A DNA stretch of 19,197 nucleotides from Candidatus Wolframiiraptor sp. (GTDB lineage: Archaea > Thermoproteota > Nitrososphaeria_A > Caldarchaeales > Wolframiiraptoraceae): the NCBI GenBank assembly GCA_003660635.1, contig QMUP01000001.1, positions 1 to 19,197 on the forward strand. The letters are read 5' to 3'. Under the pieces are notes generated by a model, which worked only from the letters and a program-made list of their open reading frames with translations, did not search any database and was not told the origin of the DNA. The first letter of the stretch is position 1; each line of letters opens with the position of its first letter. The position numbers were made by a program, and so were the translations under genes. Shown one piece after another: positions 1 to 7,101 of this stretch.

Positions 1-488
1 ATTGGATAGCTCCTAAAGGATCCACGGGTCCTCGCGACTATACAGAAGCTGCAGAGACCCCAAGCGCAGCCCTCAGAGGTGGGAATGATCGCGATTATGG
101 GGTTCTTTCTTATTCGGGGCAAACAAAGCTTTACTTCTTCGTATTCATTCCAGAAACTCCTTCCCAATTCAACCGATTCCCTTATCTTAGTTATGGCCCT
201 CGGATGAAGCATGATCGCCTCCGGCGCAATTCTCTTAACCTTTTCCGGCTCGCCGGGAACTATGCATCCAGCAACTATCAGCCGCTTACCATATTCTGCC
301 AGCTTCGAGATCCTATACAGCATCCTATCGCTGGTTGGCTTCTTGACGACGCAGGTGAAGATTATAATGACGTCGGCGTCACGTGGATCTGAAACGAATT
401 CGTGTCCCGCCTGTCTAAGGAGACCGAGAGCTATCTCTGAATCCGCGACGTTGGCAGCACATCCATAAGTCTCCGCGTAGATCTTCAC
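1..488 (-). CDS. Archaeal tRNA t6A37 methylthiotransferase (e-MtaB/CDKAL1-like), 3' part cut by window edge
   Basis: Reading the minus strand from a GTG at 488 gives 162 residues, still open at base 1. The N-terminus has the UPF0004 (MTTase) pattern: AETYGCAAN with Cys10, FTC with Cys46, and AGC with Cys75, the three cysteines that hold the second Fe-S cluster in MiaB/e-MtaB enzymes. The radical SAM domain begins at about residue 130 with EGCAWGLCSFCIV and then RTRGSFRSYP, which resembles the e-MtaB family. Family knowledge: these enzymes make ms2t6A at position 37 of ANN-decoding tRNAs. Odd point: the radical SAM cysteines are spaced Cx4CxxC (Cys141, Cys146, Cys149) instead of Cx3CxxC, with the frame open on both sides. 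The GTG start is chosen because the family motif follows at once. The remaining radical SAM and TRAM parts lie outside the window. Confidence 0.9.
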   Translation of the reverse strand, partial: MKIYAETYGCAANVADSEIALGLLRQAGHEFVSDPRDADVIIIFTCVVKKPTSDRMLYRISKLAEYGKRLIVAGCIVPGEPEKVKRIAPEAIMLHPRAITKIRESVELGRSFWNEYEEVKLCLPRIRKNPIIAIIPTSEGCAWGLCSFCIVARTRGSFRSYP

Positions 489-517
489 GACGCCCAATAA
501 GATGTGGAAAATACGAC

Positions 518-530
518 ATAAATTAAAACT
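518..530 (-). promoter_or_regulatory. Likely TATA box of the e-MtaB-like gene
   Basis: The minus strand reads AGTTTTAATTTAT, centred about 35 bases before the GTG at 488 and touching the stop codon of the upstream phosphoribosyltransferase gene. An archaeal TATA box here would start transcription near 497, giving a leader of only about 8 bases. The run of T could equally help end the upstream transcript. Confidence 0.45.
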
Positions 531-1146
531 ATCCCGTGAGGAGGGGGTTTCGAGTCGAGGCCAAGACCTTCTGGACCTTCTTAACATCTGCTTCCATGAG
601 GTCGGCCAGCCGGTCCATCCCCTTCTCCTTTCCTAGGTTCTTGATGAATCCCTCGGCGACCTGTCTAACCACTTCCCATTTCTCCCAAGGATAGACTATC
701 CAAGCATCGGTTACCTCAACATAGTAATCGGGCTTAAACTTACACCAGGGCTTCATATGAAGCGTAGCGACCCTCACTTCAAGCGGATTCTTAGGGGCTA
801 TCTCCTGCTCGATCACACCCTTTAAAGTAAGACCCTCATCCGCCACATCGTCGACCAACAGCACACGTTTATCGGAGAGATCCTTTAAGGCCAGGGGGCT
901 ATAGATCTTCACGCTGAATCTTTTGGCCACATCAACGTAACTACTACAACCCACCGGGTAAATTTTCCTAAATCCCAAGACATCTGAGAGGAGGTGGGCG
1001 ACGGTGACGCCCCCGCGGAGGATGCCTATCAGGATATCTGGGCTATAATCGGAGATTATCTTATCGGCGAGCCGCTCCACGAGGGACTCGATATCCGCCC
1101 AAGATAACTGTAGGTACTTGAAGCCTCCGACCTCTAAGATTTTCAT
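529..1146 (-). CDS. Purine-type phosphoribosyltransferase (Gpt/Hpt-like, archaeal)
   Basis: This 205-residue protein has a type I phosphoribosyltransferase fold. The PRPP-binding motif VLLVDDVADEGLTL is at residues 95-108 and an early ILRGG loop at 42-46. The later VEVTDAWIVYPWEK segment is typical of archaeal proteins annotated as xanthine/guanine/hypoxanthine phosphoribosyltransferase. The expected role is salvage of a purine base with PRPP in the cytoplasm; the base used cannot be read from the sequence. A tail of about 40 residues with many charged positions follows the core. The frame is open back to a GTG at 1194, but I place the start at the ATG at 1146 because a TATA-like box (1171-1180) lies inside the longer version, about 29 bases before this ATG. 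The e-MtaB-like gene follows 40 bases downstream on the same strand. Confidence 0.85.
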   Translation of the reverse strand: MKILEVGGFKYLQLSWADIESLVERLADKIISDYSPDILIGILRGGVTVAHLLSDVLGFRKIYPVGCSSYVDVAKRFSVKIYSPLALKDLSDKRVLLVDDVADEGLTLKGVIEQEIAPKNPLEVRVATLHMKPWCKFKPDYYVEVTDAWIVYPWEKWEVVRQVAEGFIKNLGKEKGMDRLADLMEADVKKVQKVLASTRNPLLTG

Positions 1147-1170
1147 ACAAAACCTTGTGAAAAGCATCAT

Positions 1171-1180
1171 TAATATTTTT
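1171..1180 (-). promoter_or_regulatory. TATA box of the phosphoribosyltransferase gene
   Basis: The minus strand reads AAAAATATTA, centred near 1175. A start of transcription about 26 bases downstream falls almost on the ATG at 1146, so the message would be leaderless. This box decides the start codon of that gene. Confidence 0.5.
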
Positions 1181-1245
1181 ACGTTGAAGATCACGTGAAT
1201 AATCCTTCGCTCTCCAGAAGCATATTCGATGAAATGTGATTAAGT

Positions 1246-1256
1246 CTTAAATATAC
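1246..1256 (+). promoter_or_regulatory. TATA box of the NrpR-like gene
   Basis: CTTAAATATAC lies about 33 bases before the TTG start at 1284. The same 11 bases occur before the peptide-transporter permease operon (13619-13629), so this looks like the local consensus promoter. A purine-rich GAGGG follows at 1276-1280, immediately before the start codon. Confidence 0.6.
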
Positions 1257-1283
1257 CTCTCTGGAAACCCAAGCTGAGGGACT

Positions 1284-2270
1284 TTGTCAAAAGTTTCGAA
1301 CGATGTGTATAGAAAGCAGTTGGAGATATTGAGGGTTCTCAGCGAATACTCTCAACCGGTGGGCTCGTCGATTATAAGGAAGGAACTCGCGAAGAGGGGG
1401 TTCTTCCTCAGCGAGAGGACCATAAGATATCACCTAAAGCTCCTGGAAGAGAAGGGGCTGGTTGAGGGACATGAAAAAGAGGGTAGAACGATAACTAAGA
1501 TGGGTCTAGAGGAACTCAGCAGAGCGTTGGCCTATGAACGAGTGGGATCAATCCTTACGAAATATCTCTCATTGGCATATAAAGTCACGTATTCTCCCGA
1601 AACGGGAAGCGGAGACGTTGTAGCAAATGTTTTGTTAATGGATAAGAAATTTGAGAAAAAATCCCTCGAAGTCATTCACAGACTTTATGAGGGTAGATTT
1701 CTGCCCCTGCCTTATATCAAGGTCTTGGACGAAGAGGAAGAATATCGGGGTATAGTTGCCCCGAAAAATAAGATCGTCATTTTAACAATCTGTAACCTAA
1801 CAATAGACGGCGTGTTGATTCATTCAGGAATACCGTTGTTACTAAAGTACGGTGGGTTGGTCCAATTCCTTGGTGGAAAACCAATAAGATTCGTGGATTT
1901 AATATCCTATGAACACACGACTATACCGCCTTTAGAGATCTTCATCTATAAACATGCAACGTCTATCCTAAGGGTTCTTGAAACGGGATCCGGAATGGTG
2001 CCGGCGAATATGAGGGAGATACCGGCTTCAGCTAGGGATAAATCGTTAGGAGCAATCTCTGCCCTCCAGAAGCAGGGATGGTCGGGAATATTATCAATAG
2101 GACTACCCAATGAGGCCGTACTGGGCGTGCCCGTTTCCATGGATAGGTTTGGGATATCGATGATCGGCGGGGTCGTCTCAGCTGCGGCCATAGTCGAGGC
2201 CGGAATAAACGTCGACACATTTGCGCCACATTGTCTGGTCGACATCAAAGACATGGAAAAAATATCTTAA
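1284..2270 (+). CDS. NrpR-family transcriptional regulator (winged helix + one DUF128 domain)
   Basis: This protein has 328 residues. Residues about 8-75 form a winged helix-turn-helix (ERTIRYHLKLLEEKGLVE), followed from about residue 90 by one NrpR regulatory (DUF128) domain. Family signatures are the segment around LTICNLTIDGVLIHSGIPLL, the phrase PPLEIFIYKHATSI, the segment GSGMVPANMREIPASA, and the end GGVVSAAAIVEAGINVDTF. Family knowledge: in methanogens NrpR represses nitrogen-assimilation genes and is released by 2-oxoglutarate. Methanogen proteins often have two DUF128 domains, or split the roles between two proteins; here there is one. The next gene, 72 bases on, is glutamate dehydrogenase, so nitrogen or 2-oxoglutarate control of that gene is a reasonable inference. 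The TTG start gives a short leader after the TATA box; a GTG at 1305 is an alternative. Confidence 0.88.
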   Translation: MSKVSNDVYRKQLEILRVLSEYSQPVGSSIIRKELAKRGFFLSERTIRYHLKLLEEKGLVEGHEKEGRTITKMGLEELSRALAYERVGSILTKYLSLAYKVTYSPETGSGDVVANVLLMDKKFEKKSLEVIHRLYEGRFLPLPYIKVLDEEEEYRGIVAPKNKIVILTICNLTIDGVLIHSGIPLLLKYGGLVQFLGGKPIRFVDLISYEHTTIPPLEIFIYKHATSILRVLETGSGMVPANMREIPASARDKSLGAISALQKQGWSGILSIGLPNEAVLGVPVSMDRFGISMIGGVVSAAAIVEAGINVDTFAPHCLVDIKDMEKIS

Positions 2271-2297
2271 AAACTTGGCAAATGATAGGCGTATTAC

Positions 2298-2308
2298 TTA
2301 ATATTTAT
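2298..2308 (+). promoter_or_regulatory. TATA box of the glutamate dehydrogenase gene
   Basis: TTAATATTTAT is centred near 2303, about 40 bases before the ATG at 2343. Transcription would start near 2329, giving a leader of about 14 bases. The dehydrogenase therefore has its own promoter rather than relying on read-through from the regulator. Confidence 0.55.
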
Positions 2309-2309
2309 G

Positions 2310-2326
2310 TCTCACAAATTATGAGA
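2310..2326 (+). promoter_or_regulatory. Inverted repeat between TATA box and start of the glutamate dehydrogenase gene (candidate operator)
   Basis: The sequence reads TCTCA-N7-TGAGA with perfect 5-bp arms, and two of the three inner pairs also match. It sits immediately after the TATA box, where a bound repressor would block polymerase. It does not match the GGAA-N6-TTCC operator of methanogen NrpR. Binding by the neighbouring NrpR-like protein is inference. Confidence 0.4.
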
Positions 2327-2342
2327 AAATGCTTGAAGTGCT

Positions 2343-3596
2343 ATGAATGGGAAGGGAGAACGCTTTCTAAAGGATGTTTTGGATAGATTTGATGAAGCCG
2401 CTGAGACGCTCAATCTCGATGAGGGGCTCCGAGAGTTTTTGAAAACTCCGAAGAGAGTTGTGACTGTGTCGGTTCCGGTTAAGATGGATAGTGGATGCGT
2501 GAAGGTGTTTATCGGTTATAGGGTTCAACACAATAACGCGAGAGGCCCCTATAAGGGCGGAATAAGATATCATCCGGATGTAACCCTCGAGGAGGTGACC
2601 GCACTCGCCATGCTCATGACTTGGAAAACGGCGGTTGTCGATCTCCCGTTTGGAGGGGCAAAAGGAGGTGTCAAGTGTAATCCGAAGGAGATGTCTAGGT
2701 CGGAGATCGAGAGGCTTACCAGGAGATATACCGCGGCCATAGCTGACGTGATAGGCCCACATATCGATATCCCCGCACCTGATGTTTACACAGATCCCCA
2801 GACCATGGCTTGGATAATGGATACCTATAGCCAGCTTAAGGGCGCCCCAACCCCTGAGATCGTCACCGGTAAACCCGTACACGTTGGAGGTAGCGAAGGT
2901 AGGGAAGAAGCAACCTCTTATGGAGTTGCCGTATGCGTTAGAGAGGCGGCGAAAAAGTTCAAGATACCATTCAAAAACGCATCTATTGCAATTCAAGGAT
3001 ATGGAAATGTCGGATATAATGCGGCAAGAATACTCCACGATTGGGGGGCGAAAATAGTCGCTGTCAGCGATTCAAAAGGTGGGATACTCTGTCGCGATGG
3101 ATTAATTCCCGAGAAGGTGATGGAGCATAAAAAGAAGACGAGAAGCGTCGTGAACTTCCAAGGAGCTGAAAATATCTCGAATGAAGAATTACTGGAACTC
3201 GATGTTGATTTCCTGATCCCAGCCGCGATAGAAGAGCAGATAACGATTAAGAACGCTGATAGAATCAGGGCGAAAGTAATAGTGGAGGGGGCAAATGGTC
3301 CAACCACCTCCGAGGCCGATAAGATCCTCGCCGAAAGAGGAATCAAGGTTGTCCCGGATATACTCGCAAATGCGGGAGGAGTGACAGTCAGCTATCTCGA
3401 ATGGGTCCAAAATCTACAGAGGTTTAGGTTGAGCCGGGAAGAAGTATTGAAGAGGCTTGATGACAAGATGGTGAAAGCATTTGATGAAGTACTCGAATAC
3501 TCCAGTAGATACGAGGTCGACATGAGGAAGGGGGCTCTATTACTCGCCGTCCACAGAGTCGCCGAAGCGGTGAACTCCCTAGGAATATGGCCATAA
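2343..3596 (+). CDS. gdhA: Glutamate dehydrogenase (Glu/Leu/Phe/Val dehydrogenase family)
   Basis: At 417 residues this is the normal length for hexameric archaeal glutamate dehydrogenase. It interconverts glutamate with 2-oxoglutarate and ammonia in the cytoplasm. The substrate domain has GPYKGGIRYHP (Lys71), a second lysine at 95, the hallmark PFGGAKGGV with Lys107, and PAPDVYTD with Asp147, all at the expected active-site places. The nucleotide domain has the Rossmann motif GYGNVG (219-224), with Ser242-Asp243 ending the next strand, which leaves NAD versus NADP preference open. The later EGANGPTT and PDILANAGGVTVSYLEW are also family signatures. The gene follows the NrpR-like regulator, has its own TATA box and carries a palindrome in its promoter. 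No strong ribosome site is seen, in keeping with a short leader. Confidence 0.97.
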   Translation: MNGKGERFLKDVLDRFDEAAETLNLDEGLREFLKTPKRVVTVSVPVKMDSGCVKVFIGYRVQHNNARGPYKGGIRYHPDVTLEEVTALAMLMTWKTAVVDLPFGGAKGGVKCNPKEMSRSEIERLTRRYTAAIADVIGPHIDIPAPDVYTDPQTMAWIMDTYSQLKGAPTPEIVTGKPVHVGGSEGREEATSYGVAVCVREAAKKFKIPFKNASIAIQGYGNVGYNAARILHDWGAKIVAVSDSKGGILCRDGLIPEKVMEHKKKTRSVVNFQGAENISNEELLELDVDFLIPAAIEEQITIKNADRIRAKVIVEGANGPTTSEADKILAERGIKVVPDILANAGGVTVSYLEWVQNLQRFRLSREEVLKRLDDKMVKAFDEVLEYSSRYEVDMRKGALLLAVHRVAEAVNSLGIWP

Positions 3597-3654
3597 ACCG
3601 GAGGATATAACGTGAATTCTTTTATTCAATCTCCCTTCTTAATCACTTAGTTGG

Positions 3655-4314
3655 ATGAGATTTTCCACAGGTCTTCCAAAACTCGATGAGGGATTAGGAG
3701 GCGGGATCAGAACAGGAGCAATAACTTTGATCTATGGTCAGGAGAAATCTGGGAAAACGAGTTTAGCCTTGAAGATCTGTGCCTCCGCAGCCCGCATGGC
3801 CTCAGCCGCATATATCGATTGCTCTGGAAAACTTCATCCACTTCGATTGTCTCAGATTATCGAGTCGAATCGCGTTGATGAAAACAGGATTTACGTGTTG
3901 AATGTTGAGAACTTTCTCCAGCAGGAAGAAGTCGTCCTAAGGATACTCGACGAGAAGGCTCCCGCCCCCCTAATAGTCTTCGACGATTTCACATATCTCC
4001 ATAGAATAGAACTTGTAGGCGACGTTAAAACCGACATCAATATCTACAAGAGGCTAGCATTCCAGCTCGCGGTCCTAAAAGAGGCCGCGATAAGAGATGA
4101 CCTAGCGATTATAGTTATAGGACAGGTGCATAGCATTCCCGATAAAGGTGAGGCGAGGGCGGTCGCCCACAGAATCCTAACCTATTTTGCGGATTACGTG
4201 CTCAGAATTGAGAGGAGGCCGGGGCGGCCCCTCAGTAAGATAATTTTAGAGAAGCCTGAAACCGGGGAGGAGATCTACTTTAGGATAGTTAGGTCGGGTG
4301 TCGCTCCGGGATGA
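3655..4314 (+). CDS. RadB-like RecA/RadA-superfamily ATPase
   Basis: This 219-residue protein is a single RecA-type ATPase core without the N-terminal helix-hairpin-helix domain of RadA, which is the layout of archaeal RadB. It opens with FSTGLPKLDEGLGGGIRTG, the usual lead-in to the nucleotide site. Walker A is GQEKSGKT at residues 28-35 and Walker B is LIVFDDF at 106-112. A VIGQVH segment fits the third core strand. RadB proteins are thought to help or modulate RadA in recombination repair. Other small RecA paralogues (aRadC, KaiC-like) have a similar core, so the exact subfamily is less sure than the fold. The TATA-like TTCTTTTATTC around 3617-3626 lies about 33 bases before the ATG, giving a short leader. 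The gene ends two bases from the convergent membrane-protein gene. Confidence 0.8.
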   Translation: MRFSTGLPKLDEGLGGGIRTGAITLIYGQEKSGKTSLALKICASAARMASAAYIDCSGKLHPLRLSQIIESNRVDENRIYVLNVENFLQQEEVVLRILDEKAPAPLIVFDDFTYLHRIELVGDVKTDINIYKRLAFQLAVLKEAAIRDDLAIIVIGQVHSIPDKGEARAVAHRILTYFADYVLRIERRPGRPLSKIILEKPETGEEIYFRIVRSGVAPG

Positions 4315-4316
4315 GG

Positions 4317-4724
4317 TTAGGTTGGGGTTATGAATTTCTCGACGAATCCGTTATAGAGACCTAGGCTGGCTAGGAGGAGGAGTAGGAAGCTGAAGAAGAG
4401 CATATACTTCGTGGTTCTCGGGTCGGATGGCCTGGAAACCGCTCTAACATAGAGAAGGAGGCCGATGAATCCCATGGCATAGTAGATGAATACCACGATG
4501 GTCTCGGCATGTGTCTGCATGAGCATGTTCCAAACGAAAATCCTCATAACGCCTCCCTGGAGATAGATTACCGATATCGGGTTATTCGTAGCCATAGAAT
4601 ACGTAACGCCGCTGAAGAAAGCCACAGCGAAAATCATCAACACCGCCAGAAATAATTTTTCAGCGGTCTCCGACCTCAGGGTCTTAATGAGCTTCTCGGA
4701 AGTCGATCGCTTGCGATGAGACAT
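4317..4724 (-). CDS. Three-helix membrane protein, OST3/OST6/OSTC-like
   Basis: This 135-residue protein has a basic N-terminus and three clear membrane helices, at about 25-46, 76-94 and 106-126. The order of features resembles eukaryotic OSTC and the membrane part of OST3/OST6. After helix 1 comes a GVTYSMATNNPISV segment, like the G-x2-Y-x5-P pattern of OSTC. A polar loop ending in a Q-x2-x-E motif precedes helix 2, which has two glycines three apart. Arg98 follows helix 2 and a lysine precedes the Phe/Leu-rich helix 3. Family knowledge: these subunits tie oligosaccharyltransferase to the translocon or add oxidoreductase support. No thioredoxin domain is present here. The assignment rests on pattern and topology compared from memory, so it is tentative. 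The ATG at 4724 fits leaderless expression from the T-rich box near 4751. Confidence 0.5.
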   Translation of the reverse strand: MSHRKRSTSEKLIKTLRSETAEKLFLAVLMIFAVAFFSGVTYSMATNNPISVIYLQGGVMRIFVWNMLMQTHAETIVVFIYYAMGFIGLLLYVRAVSRPSDPRTTKYMLFFSFLLLLLASLGLYNGFVEKFITPT

Positions 4725-4754
4725 CGCTAGAACACGGGATATAGGAGGTAAAAA

Positions 4755-4770
4755 ACGTTTACGTAAACGT
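4755..4770. terminator. Perfect 16-bp palindrome followed by a T run (terminator of the PIN-ATPase gene or operator of the next gene)
   Basis: ACGTTTACGTAAACGT is its own reverse complement and begins directly after the stop codon of the minus-strand PIN-ATPase gene. On the minus strand it runs into TTTTTT (about 4750-4755). The RNA could fold into a six-pair stem with a four-base loop followed by U residues, as in an intrinsic terminator. The same spot is just upstream of the T-rich promoter of the 4724 gene, so an operator is the alternative reading. Confidence 0.5.
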
Positions 4771-6351
4771 CTATGTGACGAATTCGAGGGAGGAGCCCAG
4801 TTCCGCCGTTAATATTGGGGCGAGTTCTAAAAGCTTAGATAGCTTGGAGGCTGAAACCTTGACGATCACCTTATCCAGTGCTATGGATTTTAGGCGGGCT
4901 CTTCTATCAATTTTCCTAATTCTCCTCATGATCTTGGAAACAGAATTCTTGAGAACGTTGAGCCTCCTGGCTATTGTATCAATGGATTGGATTATGAGCT
5001 GGCCATCGATCTCAAAGGCCTCTACCTCGATCCTGTTATCCTTCAGTAATGCTACTAGGGGTTTAGGGGGATTCGCGGGGCTGAGGCCAGTTGGAACTCT
5101 GATCTCCGAAATAACTTGGTAAACTTCCAGCTTTCCACCCTTAATGCACGCAAAGATATCCACGATTCCGGGGAGGGCTGTTAGTCCTAAGTATTCTATG
5201 GCTTTCCTGAGAGCGGTAGGTAAATCGCCGGCGCCGATAAAGGCCATTACCCCTATACCAGCTTCGCGAAGCTCTCGGATCAGTTTTAGATCCCTAGATC
5301 TCCGAATCTCGTCGAATATGACGTAGTCCGGTCTAGTTAGTAATAGGAACTCCAGCGCCTTATCGAGATCGCCGTCTAAGGGGCCATAGTAGGTTGATGC
5401 GGCCGTGGAGGGGGCTCTCCTCGAGTACCCTATTAGCTTGACTATTTTTCCTCTTTCCCGTAATCGCTCAGCCAACAGCTTTGCAAGGGGAGTTGTGTAG
5501 ATACCGTCGCAGTCAACTAAGAGTATTGTATGTGGGGGATCAGATGCCTTCTGGAGGATCTCTTCAAGGGATTTCTCGTCGATTATTTGTTTAAGTGGGT
5601 TTCTTTGAATAGTTACTTCCAGGCTATCGGAGAAGGGGGGTTTTGCGACGCTTATCCTGTAGTCTTCCGAGTCTATGATTATCGCCCCGGTCCTTAGGAG
5701 GACCATGTCGTATTCATCGCCTATTCTCGACGCGGCCATCACCTCCTCAATTATCGCATTCAACTCCTCCTCCGTGCATGGCTCCTCTCTGAGTTTGATG
5801 ACGCGGAGATCCCCGTTCTTTAGCTGCTTGCCGTATGGCGGAGAACCCGCTTTAAGGTGAAGACTGTAGATGTCTGGGGCGAGGAACTTCTCAAAGAAGA
5901 ATCTTTCCACTTTTTCGTAGGGTTCCACGTATTTGACGGGGATTCCCTCCGCTTCCGCTACTAACGCCTGTACGTAGTCTGAAGTGTATAGGGTTCCGCC
6001 CTCGCTCTTCGCCACGTCCCTTATCAGGGCGTCTATCCGGCCGCTCTTCGCGAGCTTAATGTCTTCTATACTCGGTCTTTCACCGGAAAATCTCACGGTT
6101 ATTCCATGTTTTTCGGCGATTTCCCTGATTTTCTTTACTTCCTCGAGCCCCTTGAAGCCTACGTCTCGTCCTTTAGATGCCTGCGCCTGAAGTTCATCTA
6201 TGACCGCGAGTGGAATTATTATCTCACATTCGGCTAATTCTCCGCTTTCTAGGAGCTTTGATAACCTCCCGTTGATCACGATGCTTGTGTCGGGGACGAT
6301 CTTATCCGTCAACTCATGGTAACATTGGTTATCGTGGTCTAAAAAGGTCAT
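4771..6351 (-). CDS. PIN-domain/PilT-type ATPase (PINc-ATPase) with degenerate P-loop and KH region
   Basis: This 526-residue protein has the layout of archaeal PIN-ATPases such as MJ1533. The PIN nuclease-like domain (about 16-140) keeps its acidic residues: Asp21 in VPDTS, Glu53 in VIDEL, Asp107 and Asp125. A linker containing AKPPFSDSLEVTIQRN precedes a PilT/VirB11-like ATPase domain (about 270-420). In that domain the place of Walker A reads LLVDCDGIYTTPLAKLLAE (278-296) and lacks the GxxGxGK(S/T) loop, while the Walker B region TRPDYVIFDEIRRSRD is kept. The C-terminal KH-like segment (about 490-526) has no GxxG loop. The start ATG overlaps the stop of the upstream HAD gene as ATGA, so the two are probably translated together. 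The family's substrate is unknown; an RNA-linked role is inferred from the PIN and KH domains. Confidence 0.88.
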   Translation of the reverse strand: MTFLDHDNQCYHELTDKIVPDTSIVINGRLSKLLESGELAECEIIIPLAVIDELQAQASKGRDVGFKGLEEVKKIREIAEKHGITVRFSGERPSIEDIKLAKSGRIDALIRDVAKSEGGTLYTSDYVQALVAEAEGIPVKYVEPYEKVERFFFEKFLAPDIYSLHLKAGSPPYGKQLKNGDLRVIKLREEPCTEEELNAIIEEVMAASRIGDEYDMVLLRTGAIIIDSEDYRISVAKPPFSDSLEVTIQRNPLKQIIDEKSLEEILQKASDPPHTILLVDCDGIYTTPLAKLLAERLRERGKIVKLIGYSRRAPSTAASTYYGPLDGDLDKALEFLLLTRPDYVIFDEIRRSRDLKLIRELREAGIGVMAFIGAGDLPTALRKAIEYLGLTALPGIVDIFACIKGGKLEVYQVISEIRVPTGLSPANPPKPLVALLKDNRIEVEAFEIDGQLIIQSIDTIARRLNVLKNSVSKIMRRIRKIDRRARLKSIALDKVIVKVSASKLSKLLELAPILTAELGSSLEFVT

Positions 6352-7010
6352 CTTTTTTCGATGCTTTTTAACACGTGGAGAAGCTCGCTCAGATCCCCTA
6401 TTATGTAATCTGGCTTGCTTTTCTCAAGGCTCTCCCTTGAATCGAAGCCCCCGAGTATTCCTATCGCATAGACACCAGCTTTCTTAGCCGCCATTATGTC
6501 GATGACGGCGTCTCCCACATATACCGCTTCATGGGGGTTAACACCCAGCCTCCTAACACATTCTGATATTGGAGAGCCATCCGGCTTCATCTTATCCACG
6601 TCTCCCCTCGCGACGATTACGTCGAAGTAATCGAGGATGCCGAGCTTTTCTAAGGCGAGGCGCACCCCCACCCTGCCATTATTAGAGGCGACCCCTAACC
6701 GATACCCGATTTCCTTGAGCTCTCGTATAACTTCCCTCGCACCCGGTCTAAGCTCTGCTTCAGCGGCGGCTTCGAGCTCATATGGTTGGAAGCATTCATC
6801 AAGAACTCTCATCAAGAGATCTCGGCTGAGCCCATACTTCGTGACCAAGAGCTGTATCATGAACTCGGATGGCATGTTGGGGTTCAGCGACTTCACGTCG
6901 AATCCCGCTTCCTCAATCTTCTGAATGAACTTCTCTTTCGCCTTCCTGCTCTTAAGCTTCATTGCCACGAGGGTTCCATCGAGATCGAAGATTACGGCCT
7001 TAATCGTCAT
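6348..7010 (-). CDS. HAD-superfamily phosphatase (phosphoglycolate phosphatase-like, subfamily I)
   Basis: This 220-residue protein has all four HAD motifs. Motif I is FDLDGT with nucleophile Asp9 and Asp11, motif II is VASNNG, motif III is the lysine in KMKPDG, and motif IV is VYVGDAVID. A helical cap lies between about residues 15 and 85. The expected activity is Mg-dependent removal of phosphate from a small molecule; phosphoglycolate is the commonest annotation for this subfamily, but the substrate cannot be read here. The stop overlaps the ATG of the PIN-ATPase gene, making a two-gene operon. A TATA-like AATTTTAATTCC (about 7035-7046, minus strand) lies about 30 bases before the ATG, so the message is nearly leaderless. 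Confidence 0.88.
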   Translation of the reverse strand: MTIKAVIFDLDGTLVAMKLKSRKAKEKFIQKIEEAGFDVKSLNPNMPSEFMIQLLVTKYGLSRDLLMRVLDECFQPYELEAAAEAELRPGAREVIRELKEIGYRLGVASNNGRVGVRLALEKLGILDYFDVIVARGDVDKMKPDGSPISECVRRLGVNPHEAVYVGDAVIDIMAAKKAGVYAIGILGGFDSRESLEKSKPDYIIGDLSELLHVLKSIEKR

Positions 7011-7101
7011 CTGGTTCCATTGATGAATGGATAAGGAATTAAAATTGATTTTCCCTAGATTGAGGAAAATGGTTAAATGGATTTTAAACGTGAAGGCGTT
7101 G

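Noticed and set aside
211..468. Plus-strand open frame of 85 codons over the left end
   Set aside because: The opposite strand encodes a clear methylthiotransferase with conserved cysteines across the same bases; this frame has no recognisable content.
2271..2342. Search for the methanogen NrpR operator GGAA-N6-TTCC (or GGTA-N6-TACC) in the gdhA promoter
   Set aside because: No such sequence is present; only the different TCTCA-N7-TGAGA repeat was found.
2367..3038. Minus-strand open frame of 223 codons inside the glutamate dehydrogenase gene
   Set aside because: It is antisense to an unmistakable, full-length enzyme and shows no family motifs or promoter of its own.
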